Shown: positions 10,423-20,645 of the stretch, in pieces | How the letters are laid out: every line of letters starts with the position of its first letter | How positions within the stretch are numbered: the stretch's first letter is position 1 | Position numbers and translations under genes: made by a program | Notes under the pieces: generated by a model | Database searches by the model: none | Seen by the model: only the letters and a program-made list of their open reading frames with translations | Told to the model about the DNA's origin: nothing | NCBI RefSeq assembly: GCF_002220095.1 | Contig: NZ_CP022372.1 | Location: 5,334,501-5,398,500 of the forward strand | DNA from: Bosea sp. AS-1 | GTDB taxonomy: Bacteria > Pseudomonadota > Alphaproteobacteria > Rhizobiales > Beijerinckiaceae | Direction of reading: 5' to 3' | Length of the DNA: 64,000 nt

Positions 10423-11508
10423 CTAGCGGCTGCCGTCCAGCAGGCGGCCGACGACCTTGGCGGTGTAATCGACCATCGGGACGATGCGGGCATAGTTCAG
10501 GCGCGTCGGGCCGATGATGCCGACGACGCCGACGATGCGCTGGTCGGCGTCGCGGAAGGGCGCCGCCACCATCGAGGACCCCGACATCGAGAACAGCTTG
10601 TTCTCAGAGCCGATGAAGATGCGCACACCGTCGCCCTCCTCGGCGCGGGAGAGCAGGTCGATCACATCGGTCTGCGTCTCGAGATCGCCGAAGAGCAGGC
10701 GGATGCGCTCGAGGTCTTCCTGCGCCTTGAGATCGTCGAGCAGATTGGCCTGGCCCCGCACGATGAGGTGGCGGTCGCTGCTCGGCCCCGACGAGGTGGC
10801 GATGCCGCTTTCGACGAGCCGGGCGGTCAGGGCGTCGAGCTCGCGCTCCATCTGGGCGCGCTGCGTCGCGATCTCGCCTCGCAAATCGCCCAGCGTCTTG
10901 CCGAGAATGCGGGCGTTGAGAAAGTTCGCCGCCTCGCTCAGCGCCGAGGCCGGCAGGCCGGGCGGCAAGGCGAGCAGGCGGTTCTCGACCGTACCATCCT
11001 CCGCCACCAGCACGACAAGCGCGCGAGCGGGGTCGAGGCGGACGAATTCGATATGCTTCAGCCGTGGGTCGGCCTTGGTCGTGACGACGACGCCGGCGCC
11101 GCGCGACAGGCCGGAGAGCAGCGTGGAAGCCTCGGTCAGCGTCTGATCGAGATTGCGATGACCGGCTCCGGCACGAATTTGCGCCTCGATGCGGGTGCGC
11201 TCCTCGGAAGTCAGGTTGCCGACCTCCATCATCGCATCGACGAAGAAGCGCAGGCCCCGCTCGGTGGGCAGGCGCCCGGCCGAGGTATGCGGCGCGTAGA
11301 TCAGCCCGGCGAGCTCCAGATCGGTCATGACGTTGCGCACCGTCGCCGGCGAAAGCGCCATCGGCAGCAGGCGTGCGATGTTGCGCGAGCCGACCGGCTC
11401 GCCGGTCGTCAGATAGCCGTCGACGATCTGGCGAAAGATCTCGCGCGAGCGCTGGTCGGTCTCGACCAGGCCACTCATCGTCTCGGGGCGGGGGGTATGG
11501 GCGCTCAT
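10423..11508 (-). CDS. hrcA: Heat-inducible transcription repressor HrcA
   Basis: A 361-residue repressor: N-terminal winged helix (about 18-90, with [20 protein letters not shown]), then the HrcA GAF-like dimerisation domain (to about 345, ending [16 protein letters not shown]). In related bacteria HrcA binds CIRCE elements upstream of groESL and sometimes dnaKJ, with GroEL as folding partner. No CIRCE element was seen in this window. Divergent from rph, the usual arrangement in this order. The frame stays open far upstream across rph, but the ATG at 11508 gives the proper N terminus. Confidence 0.97.
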   Translation of the reverse strand: MSAHTPRPETMSGLVETDQRSREIFRQIVDGYLTTGEPVGSRNIARLLPMALSPATVRNVMTDLELAGLIYAPHTSAGRLPTERGLRFFVDAMMEVGNLTSEERTRIEAQIRAGAGHRNLDQTLTEASTLLSGLSRGAGVVVTTKADPRLKHIEFVRLDPARALVVLVAEDGTVENRLLALPPGLPASALSEAANFLNARILGKTLGDLRGEIATQRAQMERELDALTARLVESGIATSSGPSSDRHLIVRGQANLLDDLKAQEDLERIRLLFGDLETQTDVIDLLSRAEEGDGVRIFIGSENKLFSMSGSSMVAAPFRDADQRIVGVVGIIGPTRLNYARIVPMVDYTAKVVGRLLDGSR

Positions 11509-11652
11509 GAACCTCGGCTGCGAAAACCGCGCAACTGTCCTATTGTCGTCATGCCGCGCGCGTGGATCAAGAGGGCCACATGGCGCAGCGCCTTGCCCGG
11601 CGACTTGCGAGGGCCTACAAGCCGCCTCTTCCCGACAGACAGGACCAGTTTC

Positions 11653-12369
11653 ATGCGACCCTCCAAACGCGCCGCCGACGAGATGCGCAAGGTCACGCTC
11701 GAACGCGGCGTGGTGCGCTATGCCGAAGGCTCCTGCATGGTGACCTTCGGCGAGACGAAGGTGCTCTGCGCCGCGAGCGTCGAGGAGAAGGGCCCGGCCT
11801 GGCTGCGCGGCACCGGCAAGGGCTGGGTCACGGCCGAATACTCGATGCTGCCCCGCGCGACCCACGAGCGGACCCGCCGTGAGGTCACCTCCGGCAAGCC
11901 CTCCGGCCGTACGCAGGAGATCCAGCGTCTCGTCGGCCGCTCGCTCCGAGCGGTGGTGGACCTGACCGCGATCGGCGAGCGCCAGATCGTCGTCGATTGC
12001 GACGTGCTGCAAGCCGATGGCGGCACCCGCACGGCGTCGATCACCGGCGCCTGGGTCGCGCTGCACGACGCGCTGAGGTGGATGGAAGGCCGCAACCTGC
12101 TCAAGGGCACCAACCCGCTGAAGGACCATGTCGCGGCCGTATCCTGCGGCATCGTCGCGGGCCAGCCCGTGATCGACCTCGACTATGTCGAGGATTCCGG
12201 CGCGCAGACCGACGCGAATTTCGTCATCACCGGTTCGGGCGGGCTCGTCGAGGTGCAGGGCACCGCCGAGGGCGCACCGTTCTCGGAAGAAGAACTCCTG
12301 TCGCTGCTGAAGCTCGCCAAGGACGGTGTTTCCAAGCTCGTCGCGCTGCAGAAGGCGGCGGTGGCCTGA
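11653..12369 (+). CDS. rph: Ribonuclease PH
   Basis: A 238-residue phosphorolytic 3'-to-5' exoribonuclease of family length, starting [19 protein letters not shown]. The basic patch [20 protein letters not shown] (about 72-91) and the active-site region [18 protein letters not shown] (about 115-132) are intact. It trims tRNA 3' ends. First gene of a tight rph-rdgB-hemW cluster; two bases separate it from rdgB. Confidence 0.98.
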   Translation: MRPSKRAADEMRKVTLERGVVRYAEGSCMVTFGETKVLCAASVEEKGPAWLRGTGKGWVTAEYSMLPRATHERTRREVTSGKPSGRTQEIQRLVGRSLRAVVDLTAIGERQIVVDCDVLQADGGTRTASITGAWVALHDALRWMEGRNLLKGTNPLKDHVAAVSCGIVAGQPVIDLDYVEDSGAQTDANFVITGSGGLVEVQGTAEGAPFSEEELLSLLKLAKDGVSKLVALQKAAVA

Positions 12370-12371
12370 CG

Positions 12372-13019
12372 ATGAGCGAGCATCGCCTCCTCACCGGTAA
12401 GGTCGTGATCGCGACCCATAACCCGGGCAAGCTGCGCGAAATGCGCGAGCTGCTGGCGCCCTATGGCATCGCACTGGTCTCGGCCGGCGAACTCGGCCTG
12501 CCGGAGCCGGTCGAGGATGGCTACATGTTCTCCGAGAACGCCGCGATCAAGGCGGTCGCCGCGACCAAGGCGAGCGGGCTGCCGGCGCTCTCCGACGATT
12601 CCGGTGTCTGCATCGACGCGCTCGATGGCGCGCCCGGCCTGTTCTCCGCCAATTGGGCCGGACCGGGCAAGGATTTCGCCCCCGCGATCGCGCGCGTGCA
12701 GATCGAACTCGCCAAGCGCGGAGCGCTCAAGCCCGCGCAGCGCAAGGCGCATTTCGTCTCGGCGCTGGTGATCGCCTGGCCGGACGGACATCAGGAGCTG
12801 TTCGAGGGCCGTGTCTTCGGCACCATCACCGAACAGGTTAGGGGCGCGAGCGGCTTCGGTTACGACCCGATCTTCCTGCCGGACGGCCACGCCAAGACCT
12901 TCGGCGAGATGAGCGCGGAGGAAAAGCACGGCATTCCGGCCGATGGCTCGCCGGGCCTGTCGCATCGCGCCCGCGCCTTCCATGCGCTCGCCGCCGCTTG
13001 CCTGAGGAAGCCGGCGTGA
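12372..13019 (+). CDS. rdgB: XTP/dITP diphosphatase (RdgB/HAM1 family)
   Basis: A 215-residue nucleotide-pool sanitising enzyme that hydrolyses dITP, XTP and related non-canonical purine triphosphates to monophosphates. The substrate loop [10 protein letters not shown] (17-26) and the catalytic [20 protein letters not shown] (about 73-92) are present, as is the C-terminal GLSHRARAF. It sits between rph and hemW, overlapping the hemW start by four bases. Confidence 0.97.
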   Translation: MSEHRLLTGKVVIATHNPGKLREMRELLAPYGIALVSAGELGLPEPVEDGYMFSENAAIKAVAATKASGLPALSDDSGVCIDALDGAPGLFSANWAGPGKDFAPAIARVQIELAKRGALKPAQRKAHFVSALVIAWPDGHQELFEGRVFGTITEQVRGASGFGYDPIFLPDGHAKTFGEMSAEEKHGIPADGSPGLSHRARAFHALAAACLRKPA

Positions 13020-14215
13020 GCAATCCGGCCGCCCTCACTGCGCGGCCCTCGCTCCTGCATCCGACCGCGGATGCAGGCTTCGCCGTCTATGTGCATTGGC
13101 CGTTCTGCCTGGCGAAATGCCCCTATTGCGACTTCAACAGCCATGTCCGGCTGCAACCGCCCGACCAGCAGCGCTACATCGCCGCCTTCCGCCGCGAGAT
13201 CGCGCATCGGGCAGCGCTGGTGCCGGGGCGAACCGTCTCCTCGATCTTCTTCGGCGGCGGCACGCCCTCGCTGATGGAGGGACGCACCGTCGGCGCGATC
13301 CTCGACGCGATCGGCGAGCATTGGGCTGTCGACCCGAACTGCGAGGTGACGCTGGAGGCCAATCCGACCAGCGTCGAGGCCGGGCGGTTCCGCGATTTCC
13401 GCGCGGCCGGCGTCAACCGCGTCTCGCTTGGCGTGCAGGCCCTGAACGATGCCGACCTCAAGGCGCTCGGCCGGATGCACTCCGCCGAGGAGGCGCTCGC
13501 GGCCGTCGCGATCGCGCGGCAATATTTCGAGCGTTATTCCTTCGACTTGATCTATGCCCGCTCGCCCTTGCAGACGCCCGCCTTGTGGCGCGCCGAGCTG
13601 GAGCTGGCGATCAGCCATGCGGCCGAGCATCTCTCGCTCTACCAGCTCACCATCGAGCCCGGCACCGCCTTCGAGCGGCTGTTCCGCGCTGGCAAGCTGG
13701 CGATTCCCGATCACGATGCGGGTGCGGCGCTCTACGAGACGACGCAAGAGGTGACGGCGAAGCACGGCCTGCCGGTCTACGAGATCTCGAACCATGCGCG
13801 CCCCGGCGCCGAGTGCCGGCACAACCTCGTCTACTGGCACTATGGCGAATATGCCGGCGTCGGCCCCGGCGCCCATGGCCGGCTGGTGACGGCGGATGGC
13901 CGCATGGCGCATTCGACCGAGAAGCGGCCGGAGGTCTGGCTGGAACGGGTCGAGGCGGAAGGTCACGCACTGGTCGAGGACGAGCGGCTGAGCGAAGAAG
14001 CCCAGGGCGACGAATACCTGCTGATGGGGCTTCGCCTCGTCGAGGGCATCGATCCGGCCGTATTCAAGGCGCTGGCCGGGCGCGAGCTCAACGCCAAGCG
14101 CATCGCCAGCCTGATCGACGAGAAGCTCTTGATGCACCGGCAGGGCGGCCGCCTCGCGGCGACGCCGGACGGCGCGCTGCTGCTCGACGCGTTGGTGGCC
14201 GATCTCGCGGCCTGA
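13016..14215 (+). CDS. hemW: Radical SAM heme chaperone HemW
   Basis: A 399-residue radical SAM protein. The 4Fe-4S site is C31-x3-C35-x2-C38 in the sequence CLAKCPYCDFNSH, which is the HemW form rather than HemN (CxxCGC). FGGGTPSLM and the HemN C-terminal domain follow. HemW binds and inserts heme; it lacks coproporphyrinogen oxidase activity. The GTG at 13016 is chosen because AGGAAG lies 5 bases before it and it overlaps the rdgB stop; a TTG at 12998 is less likely. Confidence 0.95.
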   Translation: MSNPAALTARPSLLHPTADAGFAVYVHWPFCLAKCPYCDFNSHVRLQPPDQQRYIAAFRREIAHRAALVPGRTVSSIFFGGGTPSLMEGRTVGAILDAIGEHWAVDPNCEVTLEANPTSVEAGRFRDFRAAGVNRVSLGVQALNDADLKALGRMHSAEEALAAVAIARQYFERYSFDLIYARSPLQTPALWRAELELAISHAAEHLSLYQLTIEPGTAFERLFRAGKLAIPDHDAGAALYETTQEVTAKHGLPVYEISNHARPGAECRHNLVYWHYGEYAGVGPGAHGRLVTADGRMAHSTEKRPEVWLERVEAEGHALVEDERLSEEAQGDEYLLMGLRLVEGIDPAVFKALAGRELNAKRIASLIDEKLLMHRQGGRLAATPDGALLLDALVADLAA

Positions 14216-14218
14216 GGC

Positions 14219-15298
<1,080 letters not shown>

Positions 15299-15305
15299 TC
15301 GCGGA

Positions 15306-16154
15306 CTACTTCTCGGTTTCGACCAGGCCCTTCACGAAGAGCCTCTGCATGGCGATGACGACGAAGACCGGCGGCAACATCGCCAGCATGGCGGTGGCCA
15401 TGGCGAGCTGCCATTCGGTCAAGGCGTCGGCGGTGACGATCATTTTCTTGATGGCGATGACGATGGTCTGCATCGAGTCCTTCGTCGTCACGAGCAGCGG
15501 CCAGAGATACTGGTTCCAGCCATAGATGAACTGGATCACGAAGAGCGCCGCGATCGTCGTCATCGAGAGCGGGATCAGCGTGTCCTTGAAGAATTTGAAC
15601 GGACCGGCGCCGTCGATCTTCGAGGCTTCGAGCAATTCATCCGGGATCGTCATGAAGAACTGCCGGAACAGCAGCGTGCCGGTCGCGGAAGCGATCAGCG
15701 GGATGGCGAGGCCCTGATAGGTGTCGAGCATCCTGAGGTCGGAGACGATCTTGAAGGTCGGAAAGATGCGGACCTCGACCGGGAGCATCAGCGTGATGAA
15801 GATGATCCAGAAGGCGGTCATCCGGAACGGGAAGCGGTAATAGACCACGGCATAAGCCGAGAGCACCGAGATGAAAATCTTCCCGAGCGCGATCGCCATC
15901 GCCATGATGAAGGAGTTCAGCATCATGTGGATCACCGGCTCGCGCGTGGTGCTCGAGGTGCCGACGAACAGGATGCGGTTGTAGTTCTCGAAGAAATACG
16001 GGCCGGGATAGAGCGGCATCTGGCCGTTGATCACGGTGGCTGCGTCCCAGGTCGAGGCGACGAAGGTCAGCCACACCGGAAAGGCGACGATCAGCACGCC
16101 GATCGTCAGGATGACATAGGCGATCGCGTCGCCCAGGCGGCGGTCCTCGACCAT
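15306..16154 (-). CDS. ugpE: ABC transporter permease, UgpE type
   Basis: A 282-residue inner-membrane permease with six predicted helices and the binding-protein-dependent EAA loop ([17 protein letters not shown], about 185-201). PFAM-type BPD permease domain at about 75-275. The ATG at 16154 overlaps the stop of the creatininase gene (ATGA), indicating translational coupling. It pairs with UgpA. The usual gene order ugpBAEC is interrupted here by the creatininase gene. Confidence 0.93.
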   Translation of the reverse strand: MVEDRRLGDAIAYVILTIGVLIVAFPVWLTFVASTWDAATVINGQMPLYPGPYFFENYNRILFVGTSSTTREPVIHMMLNSFIMAMAIALGKIFISVLSAYAVVYYRFPFRMTAFWIIFITLMLPVEVRIFPTFKIVSDLRMLDTYQGLAIPLIASATGTLLFRQFFMTIPDELLEASKIDGAGPFKFFKDTLIPLSMTTIAALFVIQFIYGWNQYLWPLLVTTKDSMQTIVIAIKKMIVTADALTEWQLAMATAMLAMLPPVFVVIAMQRLFVKGLVETEK

Positions 16155-16900
16155 CAGGCCCTCCCCATCTCGCGCAGGAGCCCGGCCAGCGCTTCGGCGC
16201 AGGCATCGAGGCAGGCGCGTCCCTTCTCGACGCTCGCGCGGCGCGCATCGCCGACAACGCCCGTCTCCGTCATGTCGCGGAAGGAGCGGTGGCGGGACAC
16301 GACCTGCGGGCCGGGCGCACGGTCCAGCGCACCGAACGCTTCCGACAGGCGCGGCTCGCGCACCGAACCCGGCGCCAGAACCATCATCATCGAAGTCTCG
16401 ACCTCGCAGGCGTGCTGGACGCCCTGCTGGTCCTCCAGCAGCGGGCCAAGCGCAGCCTCGGCCAGCATGAAATAGGTCGTCGCCTCGACGTGCAGCCGCG
16501 TCTCGCGGGCGAAATCCGGCAGGAAAGCCGTCAGCGCGGCGATGTTGCCGCCATGGCCGTTGACGATCAGCACCCGATGAAAACCGTGGCGCTCGATGCT
16601 TTTCAGAAAGGCGAGCAGAACGGCGCGATAGGTCGGGATATCGAAGGTGAAGGTACCGCCGAACGCCATGTGATGCTCGGCCATGCCGCACCACAAAGTC
16701 GGCGCGACGACGAGCTCGACATCGCTCGCGCGCTCGGCCGCCGCCTTGCAGACGCCGCTGCACAGCACCGTGTCGACGCCGACCGGGAGGTGCGGCCCAT
16801 GTTGCTCGATCGAGGCGACGGGCAGCACGACGATCGCGTCCTTAGCCGCCTTGTCCCGCAGTTCCTCGGCGGTCAGATCCTGCCAGAGCACCGAGGCCAT
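16154..16900 (-). CDS. Creatininase family protein
   Basis: A 248-residue metal-dependent amidohydrolase of the creatininase family. Metal ligands are present: E32, H34 and D43 in SIEQHGPHLPVGVD, H116 in VNGHGGN, and the acidic pair E166/E168 in HACEVETS. Members hydrolyse creatinine or act on other amide or cyclic imidic substrates, and many act in cofactor or pyrimidine-like pathways. It lies inside the ugp operon between ugpA and ugpE with overlaps at both ends, so it is certainly co-transcribed. ugpQ, the phosphodiesterase often found in such operons, is absent. The substrate is unknown. Confidence 0.9.
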   Translation of the reverse strand: MASVLWQDLTAEELRDKAAKDAIVVLPVASIEQHGPHLPVGVDTVLCSGVCKAAAERASDVELVVAPTLWCGMAEHHMAFGGTFTFDIPTYRAVLLAFLKSIERHGFHRVLIVNGHGGNIAALTAFLPDFARETRLHVEATTYFMLAEAALGPLLEDQQGVQHACEVETSMMMVLAPGSVREPRLSEAFGALDRAPGPQVVSRHRSFRDMTETGVVGDARRASVEKGRACLDACAEALAGLLREMGRA

Positions 16901-17781
16901 CAGTAGCTTACCTTGCGCTCGATGAAGCGGAACTGGATCGCGGTCAGCGCGATCACCATGATCAGCAGCACGACCGACTGCGCCGCCGAGCCGCCGAGGT
17001 CCGAGCCGCCCTTGCCGTCGGAGAAGACCTTGTAGACCAGCGTCTCGGTCGCCCCCGAGGGGCCGCCGCCGGTCACCGCGTCGATGATGCCGAAGGTGTC
17101 GAAGAAGACGTAGACGATGTTGACCACGAGCAGGAAGAAGGTCGTCGGCGAGAGCAGCGGGAAGACGATGGTCCAGAAGCGCCGCATCGGCCGGGCCCCG
17201 TCGATGACGGCCGCCTCGATGACGCTTTTCGGGATCGACTGCAAACCGGCAAGGAAGAACAGGAAATTGTAGCTGATCTGCTTCCAGGTCGCGGCCAGGA
17301 TGACGAGCAGCATGGCGTGGTTGCCATTGAGGCGCGGGTTCCAGCCGATGCCGAGGGATTGCAGGCCACGCGCCAGCATGCCGAGCGAAGGATCGAACAT
17401 GAAGAGCCAGAGCACGCCGGCGATGGCGGGCGCCACCGCATAAGGCCAGATCAGCAGGGTCTTGTAGATTTCGGCGCCGCGGATCTGCCGGTCAGCCATG
17501 ACGGCGAAGAGCAGGGCGATCGACAGCGAGAAGATGCAGACGAAGGTCGAGAAGACGGCCGTGTTGATGAAGGCCTTCAGATAGCCCGGATCGGCGAAGA
17601 GCGCCTGATAGTTCTCGAACCAGACGAACTCGGTCGAGGTGCCGAAGGCGTCCTGCAGCAGGAAGCTCTGCCAGACCGCCTGGCTCGCCGGCCAGTAGAA
17701 GAACACGACGGTGATCGCAAGCTGCGGCAGCAGCAGCAGGAAGGGGATCGTCAGGCCCTTGAAGTAGGCGTTCTTCTGCAT
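16900..17781 (-). CDS. ugpA: ABC transporter permease, UgpA type
   Basis: A 293-residue permease with six helices; the EAA loop is [20 protein letters not shown] (about 197-216). The sequence [21 protein letters not shown] is typical of UgpA. AAGGAAG lies just upstream of the ATG. It follows ugpB after 70 bases containing a strong hairpin and overlaps the creatininase start. Confidence 0.93.
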   Translation of the reverse strand: MQKNAYFKGLTIPFLLLLPQLAITVVFFYWPASQAVWQSFLLQDAFGTSTEFVWFENYQALFADPGYLKAFINTAVFSTFVCIFSLSIALLFAVMADRQIRGAEIYKTLLIWPYAVAPAIAGVLWLFMFDPSLGMLARGLQSLGIGWNPRLNGNHAMLLVILAATWKQISYNFLFFLAGLQSIPKSVIEAAVIDGARPMRRFWTIVFPLLSPTTFFLLVVNIVYVFFDTFGIIDAVTGGGPSGATETLVYKVFSDGKGGSDLGGSAAQSVVLLIMVIALTAIQFRFIERKVSY

Positions 17782-17800
17782 CGGCTTCCTTGAAAGACAG

Positions 17801-17832
17801 GGCCATCCCGGACGTATTTGTCCGGGATGGCC
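17801..17832. repeat. 13-bp perfect hairpin between ugpB and ugpA
   Basis: GGCCATCCCGGAC (17801-17813), a six-base loop, and GTCCGGGATGGCC (17820-17832) form a perfect stem. It follows the ugpB stop within 20 bases in the direction of transcription, with no T-run. Such hairpins protect the upstream mRNA from 3' decay or partly terminate, giving more binding protein than permease. The core ATCCCGGA...TCCGGGAT recurs at 40705-40747, so it belongs to a dispersed repeat family. Confidence 0.8.
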
Positions 17833-17851
17833 TTATGGATGCAAGTGTCGC

Positions 17852-19177
17852 TCAGCGCGCCGCGGTGCGTTCGAACTGGCGCAGCATCTGGTTGCCGCGC
17901 TCCACGGCCGCGTCAAGCGCCGCCTGCGGCGACTTCTGGCCGTTCAGCGCCGCCTCCAGCTCCTCCGACCAGATGTCGCGGATCTGGACGAGGCTGCCAT
18001 AGCGCAGGCCCTTCGAGTTGTCCGTCGGCGTCTTATTGGTCAGCTCGAGGATCGGCGTCTCGAGATAGGGCTTGTCCTTGTAGAAGCCCGAGGCCTTCAC
18101 CTTCTCATAGGCGGCCTTGGTGATCGGCAGATAGCCCGACTCGGTGTGCAGCTTCACCTGGCGATCGACATCGGACAGGAAAGTGAAGAACTTGGCGACG
18201 CCCTTGTACTCGTTCGCCGACTTACCACCCATCACCCACAGCGAAGCGCCGCCGATGATCGAGTTCTGCGGTGCGCCCTGCACATCCGGGTAATACGGCA
18301 TCGGCGCATTGCCCCAATCGAACTTGGCGTTGGCCTTGACGTTGCCGAAGAAGCCCGAGGAGGTCAGGAAGATCGGGCATTCGCCGGAGGTGAAGCGGCC
18401 TTCGCCATTGTTGGTGCGACCGGAGTAATCGTAGGTCTTGTCCTTCTGCAGGTTGACCAGATTGGTCCAGTGCTTGAGGAAGACCGGGCTCTTGTTGAAG
18501 TTCATGACGGCGTCGAAGCCGGCCATGCCGTTGACCTTGGTCGAGAGCGGAATGTTGTGCCAGGCGCCGAACTGCTCGATGTTGGCCCAGGTCGCCCAGG
18601 CGTTCGAGAAGCCGCACTTGTCATAGCCGGCCGCCTTCAGCTTCTTGGCGTCCTCGAACACCTCCGGCCAGGTCTTCGGCGGCTTGGCCGGATCGAGACC
18701 CGCCTTCTTGAAGGCGTCCTTGTTGTACCACATCACCATCGACGAGGAGTTGAAGGGGAAGGAGAGCATGTCGCCCTTCGCCGTCGAGTAGTAGCCGGTG
18801 ATCGCCGGGAGGTAGGCGTTCGGATCGAACTTCTCGCCGGCTTCCTTCATCATCTCGTAGACCGGCTTGATCGCGCCCTTGGCCGACATCATCGTGCCGG
18901 TGCCGACCTCGAAGACCTGCAGGATGTGCGGCGCCTGGCCGGCGCGGAAGGCGGCGATGCCGGCGTTCAGCGCGTCGGGATAGGAGCCCTTGTAGACCGG
19001 GACGACCTTGTAGTCCTTCTGCGAGGCATTGAAGTCCTCGGCCAGCTTGACGACGACGTCGTTGTTCGCGCCGGTCAGCGCATGCCACCACTGAATCTCT
19101 GTCTGGGCCAAAGCCGGCGAAGCACCCGCAAGCGCAAACGCGGCGACCGACATCAAAATACGCGATTTCATGGTCAT
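17852..19177 (-). CDS. ugpB: sn-Glycerol-3-phosphate-type ABC transporter substrate-binding protein
   Basis: A 441-residue periplasmic binding protein. The Sec signal peptide covers residues 1-24 (cut likely after SPALA), followed by the UgpB hallmarks EIQWWHALTGANNDVV and FEVGTGTMMSAKGAIKP. In E. coli UgpB binds glycerol-3-phosphate and glycerophosphodiesters. The first ATG (19177) is chosen because AGGGAG lies 8 bases upstream; a second ATG is two codons later. First gene of the ugp operon, preceded by a candidate PHO box, so induction by phosphate starvation is likely. Confidence 0.94.
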   Translation of the reverse strand: MTMKSRILMSVAAFALAGASPALAQTEIQWWHALTGANNDVVVKLAEDFNASQKDYKVVPVYKGSYPDALNAGIAAFRAGQAPHILQVFEVGTGTMMSAKGAIKPVYEMMKEAGEKFDPNAYLPAITGYYSTAKGDMLSFPFNSSSMVMWYNKDAFKKAGLDPAKPPKTWPEVFEDAKKLKAAGYDKCGFSNAWATWANIEQFGAWHNIPLSTKVNGMAGFDAVMNFNKSPVFLKHWTNLVNLQKDKTYDYSGRTNNGEGRFTSGECPIFLTSSGFFGNVKANAKFDWGNAPMPYYPDVQGAPQNSIIGGASLWVMGGKSANEYKGVAKFFTFLSDVDRQVKLHTESGYLPITKAAYEKVKASGFYKDKPYLETPILELTNKTPTDNSKGLRYGSLVQIRDIWSEELEAALNGQKSPQAALDAAVERGNQMLRQFERTAAR

Positions 19178-19251
19178 CGACTGATCTCCCTTCCGCGGGC
19201 GGACTCCGCCGCGGTTCTTGTCGTTGAAGCGCAAGCTAGCATGAAGCCCGG

Positions 19252-19280
19252 GCGACATTTCAATGACAAATCGATGACAG
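19252..19280 (-). promoter_or_regulatory. Candidate PHO box (PhoB binding site) upstream of ugpB
   Basis: Read toward ugpB the strand gives CTGTCAT-CGAT-TTGTCAT (19280 to 19263), differing from the consensus CTGTCAT-N4-CTGTCAT by one base. A weaker third repeat ATGTCGC follows after another four bases (to 19252). The 11-bp periodicity is that of PhoB sites. It lies about 86 bases before the ugpB start, and could also serve the divergent gene at 19376. Confidence 0.7.
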
Positions 19281-19375
19281 GTCCCGCAATCCGCCTATGG
19301 TCGTGGACCGGCTTGCGCATTTGCGCATAAGCGGCTGTTCTCGCCTCCTCGACGATCTCGTTTCTGGACAATGCC

Positions 19376-20554
19376 ATGCCTGATTTTACCCTTTCCGTTA
19401 CCGCGGCCCTGCCGCAGGATGCCGGTGCTGCCGTGCTGGCCGGCCGCGTCTGGCGCCCCGATCACGGCGGCCCGGCGATCGTCACCGTGCGCGACGGGCA
19501 GGTGATCGACGTCACCGCGCATTTTCCGACGAGCCGCGACCTCTGCGAATCGACCGATCCGGCCAAGGCCCTGCGCGCCGTCGAGGGTGAAGCCATCGGC
19601 TCCCTCGCCGATGTGCTGGCCAACACCCCCGTCGACGGGCGCGATCGCACCAAGCCCTGGCTGCTCTCGCCGCTCGACCTGCAGGCAGTGAAGGCGGCCG
19701 GCGTCACCTTCGCGGTCTCGATGCTGGAGCGCGTGATCGAGGAGAAGGCGCGCGGCAACCCGGCCGCGGCCGCGACGATCCGGAGCGAAATCGGCAAGCT
19801 CATCGGCGACGACCTCTCCAAGCTCAAGCCCGGCTCGGCCGAGGCGATGCACCTCAAGGAGGTGCTGATCAAGCAAGGCGCCTGGAGCCAGTATCTCGAG
19901 GTCGGGATCGGGCCCGATGCGGAGATCTTCACCAAGGCGCCGGCGATGTCGACGGTCGGCAGCGGTGCCGATGCCGGGCTGCATCCGGCCTCGAGCTGGA
20001 ACAACCCGGAGCCGGAGATCGTGCTGATCGTGGCTTCGACCGGCGCGATCGTCGGCGCGACGCTCGGCAACGACGTCAATCTGCGCGACGTCGAGGGCCG
20101 CTCGGCGCTTCTGCTCGGCAAGGCCAAGGACAACAACGCGGCAGCCACCGTAGGGCCCTTCATCCGCTTGTTCGACGGCAGCTTCACGCTCGACGATATC
20201 CGCCGGACCACCGTGACGCTGACGGTGGAGGGCGAGGACGGCTTCCGGCTGGAAGGCTCCTCCTCGATCGCCAAGATCAGCCGCGACCCGGCCGACCTCG
20301 CCGCGCAGATGATCGGCCCGCATCACCAGTATCCGGACGGGGCGGCGCTCTATCTCGGCACCATGTTCGCGCCGATCAAGGATCGCGACGCGCCGGGCGG
20401 CGGCTTCACCCACAAATACGGAGACATCGTCACCATCGCGGCGCCCGAGCTCGGCAGCCTGGTCAACCGGATGAAGCGCACGGATGAATGCGAGCCCTGG
20501 ACCTATGGCGCCTCGCATCTGATGCGCCATCTGGCGAAGCGCGGTCTGCTGTAA
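19376..20554 (+). CDS. Fumarylacetoacetate hydrolase (FAH) family protein
   Basis: A 392-residue protein whose C-terminal two thirds match the FAH fold: WNNPEPEIVLIVASTGAIVG (about 203-222) and LGNDVNLRDVEGRSALLLGKAK (beginning near 225). The length and the N-terminal part resemble 2-keto-3-deoxy-L-arabinonate or -D-xylonate dehydratases (AraD-like) more than true fumarylacetoacetases. A sugar-acid dehydratase role is inferred, not shown. No other sugar-acid genes adjoin it. It diverges from ugpB over 198 bases that hold the PHO box. Confidence 0.82.
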   Translation: MPDFTLSVTAALPQDAGAAVLAGRVWRPDHGGPAIVTVRDGQVIDVTAHFPTSRDLCESTDPAKALRAVEGEAIGSLADVLANTPVDGRDRTKPWLLSPLDLQAVKAAGVTFAVSMLERVIEEKARGNPAAAATIRSEIGKLIGDDLSKLKPGSAEAMHLKEVLIKQGAWSQYLEVGIGPDAEIFTKAPAMSTVGSGADAGLHPASSWNNPEPEIVLIVASTGAIVGATLGNDVNLRDVEGRSALLLGKAKDNNAAATVGPFIRLFDGSFTLDDIRRTTVTLTVEGEDGFRLEGSSSIAKISRDPADLAAQMIGPHHQYPDGAALYLGTMFAPIKDRDAPGGGFTHKYGDIVTIAAPELGSLVNRMKRTDECEPWTYGASHLMRHLAKRGLL

Positions 20555-20614
20555 GGCATCCCTCGGCAGTTTCGGCGGTGACGTCAGGCTGCTGGTAAGG
20601 ATTTTCTGGCATAG

Positions 20615-20645
20615 GCCACGCCGAACCAGGAGGGTTCGGCGTGGC
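20615..20645 (+). promoter_or_regulatory. Hairpin with the ribosome binding site in its loop
   Basis: GCCACGCCGAACC (20615-20627) and GGTTCGGCGTGGC (20633-20645) form a perfect 13-bp stem around the loop AGGAG, the Shine-Dalgarno of the next gene. The GTG start at 20641 lies inside the 3' arm; the alternative ATG at 20647 lies just outside. Folding would hide the start while displaying the anti-SD target. It could alternatively be a terminator for the FAH gene, but no T-run follows. Confidence 0.6.

Noticed and set aside
10354..11652. Possible long N-terminal extension of rph reaching back across hrcA
   Set aside because: The extension is antisense to hrcA; the ATG at 11653 starts exactly at the ribonuclease PH N terminus.
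17790..18002. Small plus-strand frame over the ugpB-ugpA hairpin
   Set aside because: It depends on the palindrome and the antisense of ugpB, with no ribosome binding site.
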